A stretch of DNA of 64,000 nt, from assembly GCF_014647835.1 (NCBI RefSeq), contig NZ_BMPY01000013.1, positions 1 through 64,000 on the forward strand, written 5' to 3'. Origin of the DNA: Microbispora rosea subsp. aerata (GTDB lineage Bacteria > Actinomycetota > Actinomycetes > Streptosporangiales > Streptosporangiaceae). Under the pieces are notes generated by a model. That model did no database searches, was not told the DNA's origin, and was given only the letters and a program-made list of their open reading frames with translations. This document shows positions 51,044 to 59,070 of the stretch, piece by piece. Each line of letters begins with the position of its first letter. The stretch's first letter is position 1. The position numbers were made by a program, and so were the translations under genes.

Positions 51044-51855
51044 CGCCGGGCCTCCGAGTGCTCGGCGTCGATCCTTCCGTGTGAGCGGCCGGTGTCATCT
51101 TGCCACCGGATGACGTCGTCGAGTTCCGGCGTGGACACCTCGATCGAGGTGTAGTCGGTCCGAGCGATGACGCGGTGGAGGACGTTAGGAGCCGAGGACC
51201 ACCCGCTGCGTGGGCGGTAATCGGTGGTGGTCAGCCGGTCGACTTCGACGACCGCGTCCAGATCGTCCGGGGCGAGGAGTCCGTCCAGCACCGTCGCCTC
51301 CCCCTCCACCACGTAGTTCGTCTCCCGCTTGTACCGGTGTGACTGAAGGGAGGATTTATGGCCCGTGGTCATATGAATCTGCTTGACCGCGTACGGGAGG
51401 CCGGAGATGTTCTGCGTGTACCAGATTTCGTACCCCCATGGCTTGTTCACCGTGTAGGTGGAGACCTCCTCGCATCGGGCGTCGGAGCGAGGACCGTGCG
51501 TGAGGAGCTTGAACTCGGCCGCCTCCCTGATCTCCCCGTATGCGGTTCCGGCCTCGAGGAAGACAGCCGGCTGTTCGCCGGCGTTGGTGATGCGGTACAC
51601 GGATCCGGGCACGGCGTGCCAGCCGCTGAGACGACCGAACCCCTTGCTGGTCAGGTTGTCGCTCTCGTCGAGACACTCCACCTCGACCTTGCCCTCGATC
51701 ACGATGAACGTACGGTGATCGGCGGGGTGCAGCCTGAACGGCGAAGCATGCCGCGGCTGGAGCGCGTGCTCCAGGAAGAGGTATGGACGGGCGTCTGTCT
51801 CGCCGACCAGATCCGTCGTGTAGCTGTAGCCCACCAGCGGGCTCGCGATCGGCAT
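51040..51855 (-). CDS. Double-cupin protein, sugar-isomerase-like
   Basis: A 271-residue protein with two cupin domains. The first (~20-115) has HPADHRTFIVIEGKVEVE. The second (~130-240) starts NKPWGYEIWYTQ and has GHKSSLQSHRYKRETNYVVE, a pattern shared with type II mannose-6-phosphate isomerases (metal His and Glu). It may isomerise or epimerise a keto/aldo sugar phosphate, or act as a sensor. It is coupled to the isomerase gene by a 4-bp overlap and follows the transketolase C subunit by 11 bp. Confidence 0.75.
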   Translation of the reverse strand: MPIASPLVGYSYTTDLVGETDARPYLFLEHALQPRHASPFRLHPADHRTFIVIEGKVEVECLDESDNLTSKGFGRLSGWHAVPGSVYRITNAGEQPAVFLEAGTAYGEIREAAEFKLLTHGPRSDARCEEVSTYTVNKPWGYEIWYTQNISGLPYAVKQIHMTTGHKSSLQSHRYKRETNYVVEGEATVLDGLLAPDDLDAVVEVDRLTTTDYRPRSGWSSAPNVLHRVIARTDYTSIEVSTPELDDVIRWQDDTGRSHGRIDAEHSEARR

Positions 51856-51866
51856 CTCGCCTCCAA

Positions 51867-52793
51867 TCAGTTGCGGGTCACCAGGAATTCCCTAACACGG
51901 CTGGCCACGCCGTGAGCGTTTAACTGGTAGCGCTCGTAAAGGTCGGCGGGCGATCCCGCCTGGCCATAGTCCGCCACACCCCAGACGCCCAGGCGGACTT
52001 TTTCCTCCATGTCGAGGATGATTCGCGCAATCTCGTCGGCGAGACCGCCCTTGATGAAGTGGTCTTCCACCACAAAAGCGTAGGAGTGCTGCCGGGCGAG
52101 CCGGGCGATGGCGGCGCGGTCAACGGGCAAGGAGGAAACGTTGACGATTGTGGGGTCGATGCCGTGCTCGCTCAGCTCGTCCAGGGCGTCGAGGAGCACC
52201 TCGACCATGCCTCCCATAGTGAAGAGAACGATTCGCTCGCCCTCCCGCACCACATCGGGCCACCCGAACCGGAACCGATATCCGGGATCATGGATTTCCC
52301 GCTGCGGCTGCCGGCACAGCCGGAGATAGATGGGGCACCTGTTTTCCACTATGTAGTACAGCATGGCCCGCGTCTCGATGCCGTCGGCCGGATGGAGGAT
52401 CCGCATATTGTGTATCGTTCTCATCAGGGCCAGGTCGCGCAGCCCCATTTGCGTCGGGCCGTCCTTGCCGATGGCCAATCCCGCGTGAGTCCCCACGAGG
52501 ACGACACCCGAGTCGTTCAGGCCCACAGACTGGAAAATCTCCAGATACTTGCCGGAGAGGAAGTGCCCGAAGCTCGCCACGAAGGGCCGATATCCCTCCT
52601 GTGCAAGGCCGGCTGCGACCCCTATGGAATTCGCCTCGGCGATTCCGCATTCGTAGAAGCGTTCGGGGAAGCTTTTCTTGAAGCCGTGCGTCTTGGTCGC
52701 CGAACCGAGGTCGCAGTTGACGACGACCACGTCGTCGTATCTCTCCGCTACCTCGACCAGCGCCTCGCCGAACCAGTCCCGGGTCGCCTTCAT
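51867..52793 (-). CDS. Transketolase, C-terminal subunit
   Basis: A 308-residue protein covering the pyrimidine-binding and C-terminal domains of transketolase. The catalytic Glu that activates TPP is in ERFYECGIAEANSIGVAAGL, and the phosphate-site GTHAGLAIGKDGPTQMGLRD follows. It pairs with the N-terminal subunit encoded just upstream with a 4-bp overlap. Split transketolases occur in specialised pathways (for example apulose or sulfosugar metabolism, and antibiotic precursor supply). Confidence 0.93.
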   Translation of the reverse strand: MKATRDWFGEALVEVAERYDDVVVVNCDLGSATKTHGFKKSFPERFYECGIAEANSIGVAAGLAQEGYRPFVASFGHFLSGKYLEIFQSVGLNDSGVVLVGTHAGLAIGKDGPTQMGLRDLALMRTIHNMRILHPADGIETRAMLYYIVENRCPIYLRLCRQPQREIHDPGYRFRFGWPDVVREGERIVLFTMGGMVEVLLDALDELSEHGIDPTIVNVSSLPVDRAAIARLARQHSYAFVVEDHFIKGGLADEIARIILDMEEKVRLGVWGVADYGQAGSPADLYERYQLNAHGVASRVREFLVTRN

Positions 52794-53683
52794 ACCAGAC
52801 CGCCCAGGTAACGCACGGCCTCTTCGAAGTCCTGGGCTGACAGCGTGCCGCTATGGGCGCCGTCAAGCAGGATGCGGTCGTCGCCGAGGTATCCCTTGCG
52901 CGTGTGCGCGATGATCACCGACGGCTGGTGCCGGTTTTCCTTGGCCCTGATTACCGCGTTCCGAATCTCAGCGTGACTGTGACCGTCGATTTCCTGCACG
53001 TGCCACAAGAAGGAACCGAGTTTCTCAGTAAGGCCGTCGAGCGGCAGAACATCCTTGAGCGGGCCGTCACTCTGGCTCTTATTGTAATCGATGAAGACGA
53101 TAAGGTTGGCGACGGCGCGGATACCCGCGTACATCACCGCTTCCCATATCTGGCCTTCCTGCATCTCACCGTCGCCCACGATGCAGTAGACCCACGTGTC
53201 CTGGCGCTTGAGCCGTTTGGCCTCGGCTCTCCCCAGGGCGACCGATAGCCCTTGGCCGAGCGCCCCGGTGCTGACGTCCACCAGGTCGAAACGACAGCGG
53301 TCGGGATGCCCTTGGAAAGGACTGTCGATGCGCCTGAGCGCGCTGACGTAGGTGGGGTCGACCTCGCCGTCGACGATCAGAGCGGCGTACCAGGCGGGAA
53401 CGGCGTGCCCCTTTGACAGGACGAAGACGTCGCTTTCCGTGCGCGGTCTGCTCGCCTGCCAGTCCATCTGGTCAAACTTCAGCACGCTTATGATGTCGGC
53501 GCACGACAGGGACGAGCCGACATGCCCCGAACCAGCCCGGTAGATCATTTCCAGAAGAAGTAGGCGGGTTTGGGCCGATAGCCGGCGGAGCCGGTCAATC
53601 CGATAAATAGCGTCCAGATCATCCGCCAGGGCTTGGCTTCCCTCCAGCACAGTGGGTGCCGGTCTTCCTGTGCCTTTCTCCAT
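52790..53683 (-). CDS. Transketolase, N-terminal subunit
   Basis: A 297-residue TPP-binding half of transketolase. The diphosphate/metal site is GDGEMQEGQIWEAVMYAG through IDYNKSQ, and the substrate histidines are in GHVGSSLSCADI and SKGHAVPAWYA. The ATG at 53683 has GGAGAAG upstream. It is the first gene of the eight-gene operon that runs down to 46073. With its partner it would move a two-carbon ketol unit between sugar phosphates. Confidence 0.93.
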   Translation of the reverse strand: MEKGTGRPAPTVLEGSQALADDLDAIYRIDRLRRLSAQTRLLLLEMIYRAGSGHVGSSLSCADIISVLKFDQMDWQASRPRTESDVFVLSKGHAVPAWYAALIVDGEVDPTYVSALRRIDSPFQGHPDRCRFDLVDVSTGALGQGLSVALGRAEAKRLKRQDTWVYCIVGDGEMQEGQIWEAVMYAGIRAVANLIVFIDYNKSQSDGPLKDVLPLDGLTEKLGSFLWHVQEIDGHSHAEIRNAVIRAKENRHQPSVIIAHTRKGYLGDDRILLDGAHSGTLSAQDFEEAVRYLGGLV

Positions 53684-53989
53684 GACTTCTCCGTTTCATG
53701 GTGACAGGCAGCCACCTCGACTGGTAGTGGCGCACCTTGGTCAGGCGTTACATAGAGCGTGGTCACGCCGCCGTCGACAACAACGCGCGATCCTGGACGT
53801 TCAGCCGACCGAGTCCACGTCAGATGTTTGCATATTTCTCCGACTATGAACACCTGAGATATCACAGATATGCGACGCAATAGCGCGAAGATTTATGATC
53901 AAGGACAGATGATTCTTGACATAAAGATTTACGGACAGACATAAATGAGAGTAATACGCCGCATAATCGCGAAAGTGCGACGTGTGCGC
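53684..53989. promoter_or_regulatory. Right edge of the island and operon upstream region
   Basis: A 306-bp AT-rich gap holding the promoter of the transketolase-led operon. I could not assign its hexamers. Facing the other way, TTGACA (53916-53921) and CATAAA (53940-53945) with 18 nt between form a good promoter pointing into the 3' end of the ftsX-like gene. Short direct repeats (GATTTA...GGACAGA) lie at about 53889-53909 and 53927-53940. Confidence 0.45.
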
Positions 53990-56287
53990 TCAATGGGCGA
54001 CCATGGTTACTCGCGCGCGCGAGACCCGGCGGGCGGGGATCAGCGCGACCAGCAGGGCCGCTCCGATCGCGATCAAGATCGCGGCGGCGAGCATTCCCGG
54101 AGTCGGTGCACGGCCGATGCCGACGCCAACCCCGCTGTACCGCCCCTCCATGTCGATCAGCCCCCGCGACCACAGCGCCCCCGCGCAGGTGCCGAGGAGC
54201 ACCCCGGCCACCGCCAGCAGACCGGTGCCGGTCACCAGCGTGGCCATCACCTGCCGAGGGGTGAGGCCCATCGCCTTCAGCACGGCCAGATCGAGCACAT
54301 GGTCGCGCCGGCCGAGCGCGCTGGCGGTCAGCAGGTTGGCTAGACCGATCAAGGCCAGCACGACCACGAGCGCGACGATGATCACCCTGATGATCGCGAG
54401 ACGGTCTGCTGGGTTCACCGCCTGAGCGACCTCCAGGCCCCGCGCCTGCAGCCGGGCCCTCACCTCCGCCGGGTCGGCTCCCGGCCGCAACACCAGGCTG
54501 TAGAAGCGCGGCGGCACCGCGTCCTTGGCCGCCAGGCTGTCGATGCCGAGTGACAGTACCTCGCCGTCCTGCTCGGGCTCGATCACCCGGCCGACGATCT
54601 GGACGATCAGCGGCGTCCCACCGATCGTGATGCGGACCCGGTCGCCGATCCGCGCGCCCAGCAGGTCGAGTAGCCCCTGCCCGGCCACCGCCTCACCACG
54701 CTCGCGGAACATCCGCCCCTCCACCACGGGAAAGGGATAGGGATCGGCGGACGTGCCGAGTGCCCGGGTGCGAACCGTCCTGGTCTGCCCGGGCACGAGC
54801 GCGTCGAGCTCGGCCCCCGGATAGGCCACCACCACATCAGGGTCGGCCATCGCCCAGTCACGCGTCTCCTCCGCCGTCAGATTGCCGGGCCGTACGGCGA
54901 GGGCCGCCGCCTGGCCGACGCGCTCCGGGTGGCGGATGAAGTCGTCGAGGGTCGCCCAGCAGCCGAGCCCGATGGTGATCATCATCATCGGGATCGCCAC
55001 CCCGCAGATCGTGAGCAGCGCGAGCATCCGCCGGGTGAAGGCGTCTCGCGCGCCGAGGACCAGCGCGGGCGGCAGCCGTACAAGCAGGGCGAGCCGGGCC
55101 AGCCGCGACAGGCGGCCGTGGGGCGGCGCCGCGGGAGTCGCGGGCAGAGGCGGGGTGCGACCGCCCCGCCAGGCCGGCAGCCAGATCGCGACCAGCACCA
55201 CCACGGCCGTGCCCACCGTAATCGCGATGTGCGGCTCAGGCGACAGCGGCGCCGCCACGGCCTCGCCCAGGGCGTACGCGGTGATCAGCCGGGCGGCGAC
55301 CACGCCGAGCACGATTCCGGCCAGGCCGAGCGCGCCGTGCTCGACCAGCAGCATGCGGCTGATCTGGCCACGGGTGAACCCGAGCGACTTGAGCGTGGCG
55401 ATGTCACGAAGCTGGGTCAGTATCCGGCCGCCGGTGACGTTGGCGAGTGCGAGAGCGGCGGCGATCAGACCCACGACACCGAACAGCCCGAGCAACGTAC
55501 CGAGCAGCCTGTTGTCCAGCTCCATGGCCGCGCGGATCTCACGCCAGGTGGTGACCCGCTGCACCTGCCCGCGCAGGGTGGACACCGCCCGCTGCACGAT
55601 GAGATCGGTGAGGCCGGGGTCGGCCAGCCGCAACCCGGTGACCGTCTCGGTACGGCCGAGGGCCGGCTCGACGGTGCGGAGCGTCTGCCCGAGCGTCCAG
55701 GCCAGGCCGGGCGTCCATTCCGGGTAGAAGCCCTGGTCACCGCTTTCGGCGAGCCCGGCCACGGTGAGCGTATGGGTGGCGCCGTTCAGGCCGGTCACGG
55801 TGAACGGGCTGCCCGGCCGCAGACCCAGCGCCCGGGCGAACGACCGCTCGACCACGACCCCTTCGGGACGGCGTACGTCCAGCCAGCGGCCCTCGCGCAG
55901 CAGAGGGCGGGCGACGGCCGGGAGCGCCGCTGGCGCCTCCCGGAGCGAGATCGGGACGCGACGGCCCTGGTCTATCGCGGCGCCGATCGGGGGGTCGACC
56001 AAGGTCGCCGGCGCGCTGCGGTACGGTCCGGCTACGTCGGTGACGCCATCGAGGTCCTTGAGGGCGGAGACATCGGGAACGGTCTTGGTGTGGAGCCAGA
56101 TGTGGGCCCCGCGGCTGCGCTCGAACAGGCCGCGCCAGGGATTAGTGCCGTCCTCCAGCAGCGTGGCCGCGGTGATGAGCGCGGTGACGATCCCGGCCAC
56201 GGTCAGGACGGTCAGCAGCGCCTGGCCTCGGCGGGCCCGCAGGTCCGCCCGGATCCACCTCCCCTCCGGCCCGTTCCCCGCGATCAT
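53990..56287 (-). CDS. FtsX/MacB-type ABC transporter permease
   Basis: A 765-residue membrane protein with two FtsX domains. The N-terminal helix is followed by a large extracytoplasmic domain; the first FtsX core (about 280-350) has FGVVGLIAAALALANVTGGR, and after further helices and a second extracytoplasmic domain, the last core has VLALIGLANLLTASALGRRD. It forms an exporter or a mechanotransmitter with the ATPase encoded 50 bp upstream. A truncated, internally deleted relative lies at 43317-43980. Confidence 0.9.
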   Translation of the reverse strand: MIAGNGPEGRWIRADLRARRGQALLTVLTVAGIVTALITAATLLEDGTNPWRGLFERSRGAHIWLHTKTVPDVSALKDLDGVTDVAGPYRSAPATLVDPPIGAAIDQGRRVPISLREAPAALPAVARPLLREGRWLDVRRPEGVVVERSFARALGLRPGSPFTVTGLNGATHTLTVAGLAESGDQGFYPEWTPGLAWTLGQTLRTVEPALGRTETVTGLRLADPGLTDLIVQRAVSTLRGQVQRVTTWREIRAAMELDNRLLGTLLGLFGVVGLIAAALALANVTGGRILTQLRDIATLKSLGFTRGQISRMLLVEHGALGLAGIVLGVVAARLITAYALGEAVAAPLSPEPHIAITVGTAVVVLVAIWLPAWRGGRTPPLPATPAAPPHGRLSRLARLALLVRLPPALVLGARDAFTRRMLALLTICGVAIPMMMITIGLGCWATLDDFIRHPERVGQAAALAVRPGNLTAEETRDWAMADPDVVVAYPGAELDALVPGQTRTVRTRALGTSADPYPFPVVEGRMFRERGEAVAGQGLLDLLGARIGDRVRITIGGTPLIVQIVGRVIEPEQDGEVLSLGIDSLAAKDAVPPRFYSLVLRPGADPAEVRARLQARGLEVAQAVNPADRLAIIRVIIVALVVVLALIGLANLLTASALGRRDHVLDLAVLKAMGLTPRQVMATLVTGTGLLAVAGVLLGTCAGALWSRGLIDMEGRYSGVGVGIGRAPTPGMLAAAILIAIGAALLVALIPARRVSRARVTMVAH

Positions 56288-56337
56288 GCCCGGCTCCCCT
56301 TGCTCGTGATCACGTCAGCCCTCCGCGGCGCACCGCG

Positions 56338-57090
56338 CTAGCGCCCATGCAGTTCCACCACGTCGCCGGCGGTACCGCCCGGGCGTCGCCGCCGTTTCAC
56401 AATGGCCCCGTCGTCGACGATCTGACCGTCCAGCAGACACACCACGCGATCGGCGAGGCCGGCGACGCGGGCGTCGTGGGTCACCAGCACGATGGTCTGC
56501 CCCTGTCGGTGGACCTCGCCGAGCAACCTGAGCACATCCCGGGTGTTACGGCTGTCGAGGTTTCCGGTCGGCTCATCGGCAAGGAGCAGCCGGGGCTGGT
56601 TGGCCAGCGCCCGGGCCAGCGCGACCCGCTGCTGCTCTCCGCCCGACAGCTGGGCGGGCGCCGCGGCGGCGCGATCGGTGAGGCCGAGCGCGCCGAGAAG
56701 GTATTCGCGCCGTTCGCGGGCGTGCCGCGGCGAGGCGCCAGCGAGCAGTGCGGGCAGCTCGACGTTGTCGGCCACGGTCATGTTGGCCACCAGGTTGAAG
56801 AACTGGAAGACGAAGCCGACCTTCTCCCGGCGGAGCACGGCCCAGCCGCTCTCCGAGAGGGTGTCCGCGCGTTGGCCGTCCAGCCAGATCTCGCCACTGG
56901 TGCGGGTGTCTAGGCCGCCGAGCAGGTGGATGAGAGTCGATTTTCCGGATCCGGACGGCCCCATGATCGCGACGAACTCGCCCGGCTCGACGGTCAGGTC
57001 CACCCCGCGCACCGCGGGTACGGGAAGCCCGCGGCCACTCTGGTAAATCTTCACCAGGTTGACCGCTCGGACCACAGGTGTCGCGGTCAT
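56338..57090 (-). CDS. MacB/LolD-type ABC transporter ATPase
   Basis: A 250-residue ATPase: Walker A GPSGSGKSTLIHLL, Q-loop region VFQFFNLVANMTV, signature LSGGEQQRVALARAL, Walker B LLLADEPTGNLDS, and H-loop VTHDARV. It powers the adjacent FtsX-type permease. The start ATG is at 57090, 72 bp after the padR gene in the same direction, so padR-ATPase-permease form one operon, a common arrangement for autoregulated exporters. Confidence 0.95.
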   Translation of the reverse strand: MTATPVVRAVNLVKIYQSGRGLPVPAVRGVDLTVEPGEFVAIMGPSGSGKSTLIHLLGGLDTRTSGEIWLDGQRADTLSESGWAVLRREKVGFVFQFFNLVANMTVADNVELPALLAGASPRHARERREYLLGALGLTDRAAAAPAQLSGGEQQRVALARALANQPRLLLADEPTGNLDSRNTRDVLRLLGEVHRQGQTIVLVTHDARVAGLADRVVCLLDGQIVDDGAIVKRRRRPGGTAGDVVELHGR

Positions 57091-57162
57091 GGTGTGGGTC
57101 CCAGGAGGGTCACTCGGGAGGTGGATGGCATCACGGGGCTCCTTGGGGCGATGTGTGAGAGA

Positions 57163-57669
57163 TCAAGGGAGTTCCTCCTGGCAGCGTTCGAGCCAGTCGA
57201 GGTCGGCCTGCAGGTGGAGCATGGCCCCCTCGATCAGCAGGAGCGCCACGCGGTTGTCGGGGTCGGCCGCCTCGGCCAGCTCGTTGAGGTCTCGCATCAA
57301 CGACAGGTAGTGCCGTCGCTGCCGGTTGATCAGCGCCATCCGGTCGGATAGACCGGTCATCGGGGCGAGCACGAGCTTCATGAAGAACTCGTCGCGCACC
57401 CGGGGGCCCTCGGTGGGCTCCTCGACCCAGTTCTCCAGCGACTCCCGGCCCGCGGCGGTGATGTAATAGACCTTCTTGTTCGGCCGGTTGGCCTGCTCGA
57501 CGTCGACCGATCGGACGTACCCGTCCTTCTCTAATCGGCCCAGGGTGACGTAGATCTGGCCGATGTTGGGTGACGGGTAGGCACTGCCGAAGATCGATTC
57601 GAGCGCCTGTTTCAGCTCGTATCCGTGGGCAGGTTCTTTCGCCAGGAGCGCCAGCAGCAGCTGCCGCAC
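57163..57669 (-). CDS. PadR-family transcriptional regulator
   Basis: A 168-residue repressor with an N-terminal winged helix (MRQLLLALLAKEPAHGYELK, then the wing YVRSVDVEQANRPNKKVYYI) and a C-terminal dimerisation helix. The start is a GTG at 57669. It heads the ABC exporter operon and faces the carbohydrate importer genes across a 136-bp gap with an ATGCAT-rich palindrome, its likely binding site. Confidence 0.93.
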   Translation of the reverse strand: MRQLLLALLAKEPAHGYELKQALESIFGSAYPSPNIGQIYVTLGRLEKDGYVRSVDVEQANRPNKKVYYITAAGRESLENWVEEPTEGPRVRDEFFMKLVLAPMTGLSDRMALINRQRRHYLSLMRDLNELAEAADPDNRVALLLIEGAMLHLQADLDWLERCQEELP

Positions 57670-57723
57670 GCGCCCACCCCCAAGCTGTGTCGAGCAGTTA
57701 TCGGAGCGTTACGAGCCGATCCG

Positions 57724-57758
57724 TTGACGCTCACATTATCGCTATGCATAACATGCAT
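57724..57758. promoter_or_regulatory. Divergent promoters with ATGCAT palindrome
   Basis: On the plus strand TTGACG (57724-57729), 17 nt, CATAAC (57747-57752) is a good promoter for the importer operon. On the minus strand GATAAT near 57737 could be a -10 for padR with a weak -35. The sequence ATGCATAACATGCAT (57744-57758) overlaps the plus -10 and lies in the spacer of the minus promoter, so one bound PadR dimer could control both. Confidence 0.6.
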
Positions 57759-57805
57759 GCACCCTACCTAACACGTATGTAACCCGCTCTTCACGGGGAG
57801 GCCAC

Positions 57806-59068
57806 ATGGTTCGCCGAGCCGTCGCCGTTCTGGCCACCTTCCTGGTGGCCGGATGCGCGGGGCTCTCGGACACCGGCTCCCAATCGGCGGTGGGCAGCGA
57901 TGGCACCGGGCCGATCACCTTGGCGATCGGCAGGGACACCACCGCGTACCTGCGCCCGCTGCTGGACCGGTGGAACCAGGCGCACCCGGATGAGCCCGTG
58001 TCGCTGCTCGAACTGCCCGAGGCGGCCGACGAGCAGCGCGCCCAGATGGTGGCCAACCTGCAGGCGCGCAACGACGTCTACGACGTGCTCGCACTCGACG
58101 TGATGTGGACGGCGGAGTTCGCCGACGCGGGCTGGATCGTGCCGCTCGACCGCAGTCTGTTTCCCCTGGACAAGCTGCTCAAGGGCGTCGCGGACACCGC
58201 CATCTACCGCGACAGGCTGTGGGCCGCGCCGTACACCAGCAACGCCGGCCTGCTCTACTACCGGTCCGACATCCTGGAAAAGGAGCACCTCAAGCCGCCC
58301 AAGACCTGGGCGGAGCTGCGCGATCAGGCCTCCCGCCTGAGCGCGAAGTATCACATTGGTGGATATGCCGGGCAGTTCCTGCCGTACGAGGGACTGACCG
58401 TCAACTTCGCCGAGGCCGTGCAGTCGGCGGGCGGGTCGATCCTCAGTCCGGACGCCCGCACGGTGACGATGGACCTCGGCAGCGCACGAGCCGCGCTCGA
58501 CTTCCTCGTCGGCGGAATCAAGGAGGGGTGGATCCCCCGCGAGGCGCTGACGTACAAGGAAGAGGAGTCGCGGCTCGCCTTCCAGGAGGGGCGGCTGCTG
58601 TTCGCCCGCAACTGGCCCCACGCGTACGGGCCCGCCGCCCATTCCAAGCTGGCCGGGAAGTTCTCGGTGACCCGGCTGCCCGGCCTGAACGGGCCCGGGT
58701 CCAGCTCGCTGGGCGGCTACAACCTCGCCATCAGCGCCTTCTCCAAGCGGCAGAAGTCGGCACTCGACTTCATCCGCTACTTCACCGGCAAGGACAACGA
58801 GCGGCTCGTGCTCACCGAGGGCTCGTTCCCCCCGGTGTGGGCCGAGCTGTACGACGACCCAGAGCTGATCAAGCGGTTCCCGTACCTGCCCGTGCTCAAG
58901 GAGGCGATCACGTCGGCGCGGCCCCGGCCGGTCACCGCCGACTACAACCAGATCAGCTTGCTGATCTCCAGCGCCGTTTCCGGCGCGCTCACCCTTGCCA
59001 AACCCGTTGACGAGACCGTCGCCGACCTCAAACAAGGGCTCGGCGAGGTCATCCAGCCCGGAGGATAG
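57806..59068 (+). CDS. Carbohydrate ABC transporter binding lipoprotein (first)
   Basis: A 420-residue extracellular solute-binding protein, family 1. The lipobox LVAGC gives an acylated cysteine at residue 17. A GGGGAGG ribosome binding site precedes the ATG. The body has DVYDVLALDVMWTAEFADAG and a closing domain with PGLNGPGSSSLGGYNLAIS, usual for alpha-glucoside/trehalose-type binding proteins. It is followed at 2 bp by a second, different binding protein gene. Confidence 0.92.
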   Translation: MVRRAVAVLATFLVAGCAGLSDTGSQSAVGSDGTGPITLAIGRDTTAYLRPLLDRWNQAHPDEPVSLLELPEAADEQRAQMVANLQARNDVYDVLALDVMWTAEFADAGWIVPLDRSLFPLDKLLKGVADTAIYRDRLWAAPYTSNAGLLYYRSDILEKEHLKPPKTWAELRDQASRLSAKYHIGGYAGQFLPYEGLTVNFAEAVQSAGGSILSPDARTVTMDLGSARAALDFLVGGIKEGWIPREALTYKEEESRLAFQEGRLLFARNWPHAYGPAAHSKLAGKFSVTRLPGLNGPGSSSLGGYNLAISAFSKRQKSALDFIRYFTGKDNERLVLTEGSFPPVWAELYDDPELIKRFPYLPVLKEAITSARPRPVTADYNQISLLISSAVSGALTLAKPVDETVADLKQGLGEVIQPGG

Positions 59069-59070
59069 AT

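Noticed and set aside
44229-53683. Validamycin- or acarbose-type C7-cyclitol cluster
   Set aside because: No 2-epi-5-epi-valiolone synthase-like gene and no GT20 pseudo-glycosyltransferase is present; the transferase is of the GT4 TreT type.
53545-53880. Minus-strand frame of 111 codons upstream of the transketolase genes
   Set aside because: It overlaps the start of the transketolase gene in another phase and resembles no protein; the region looks like a promoter zone.
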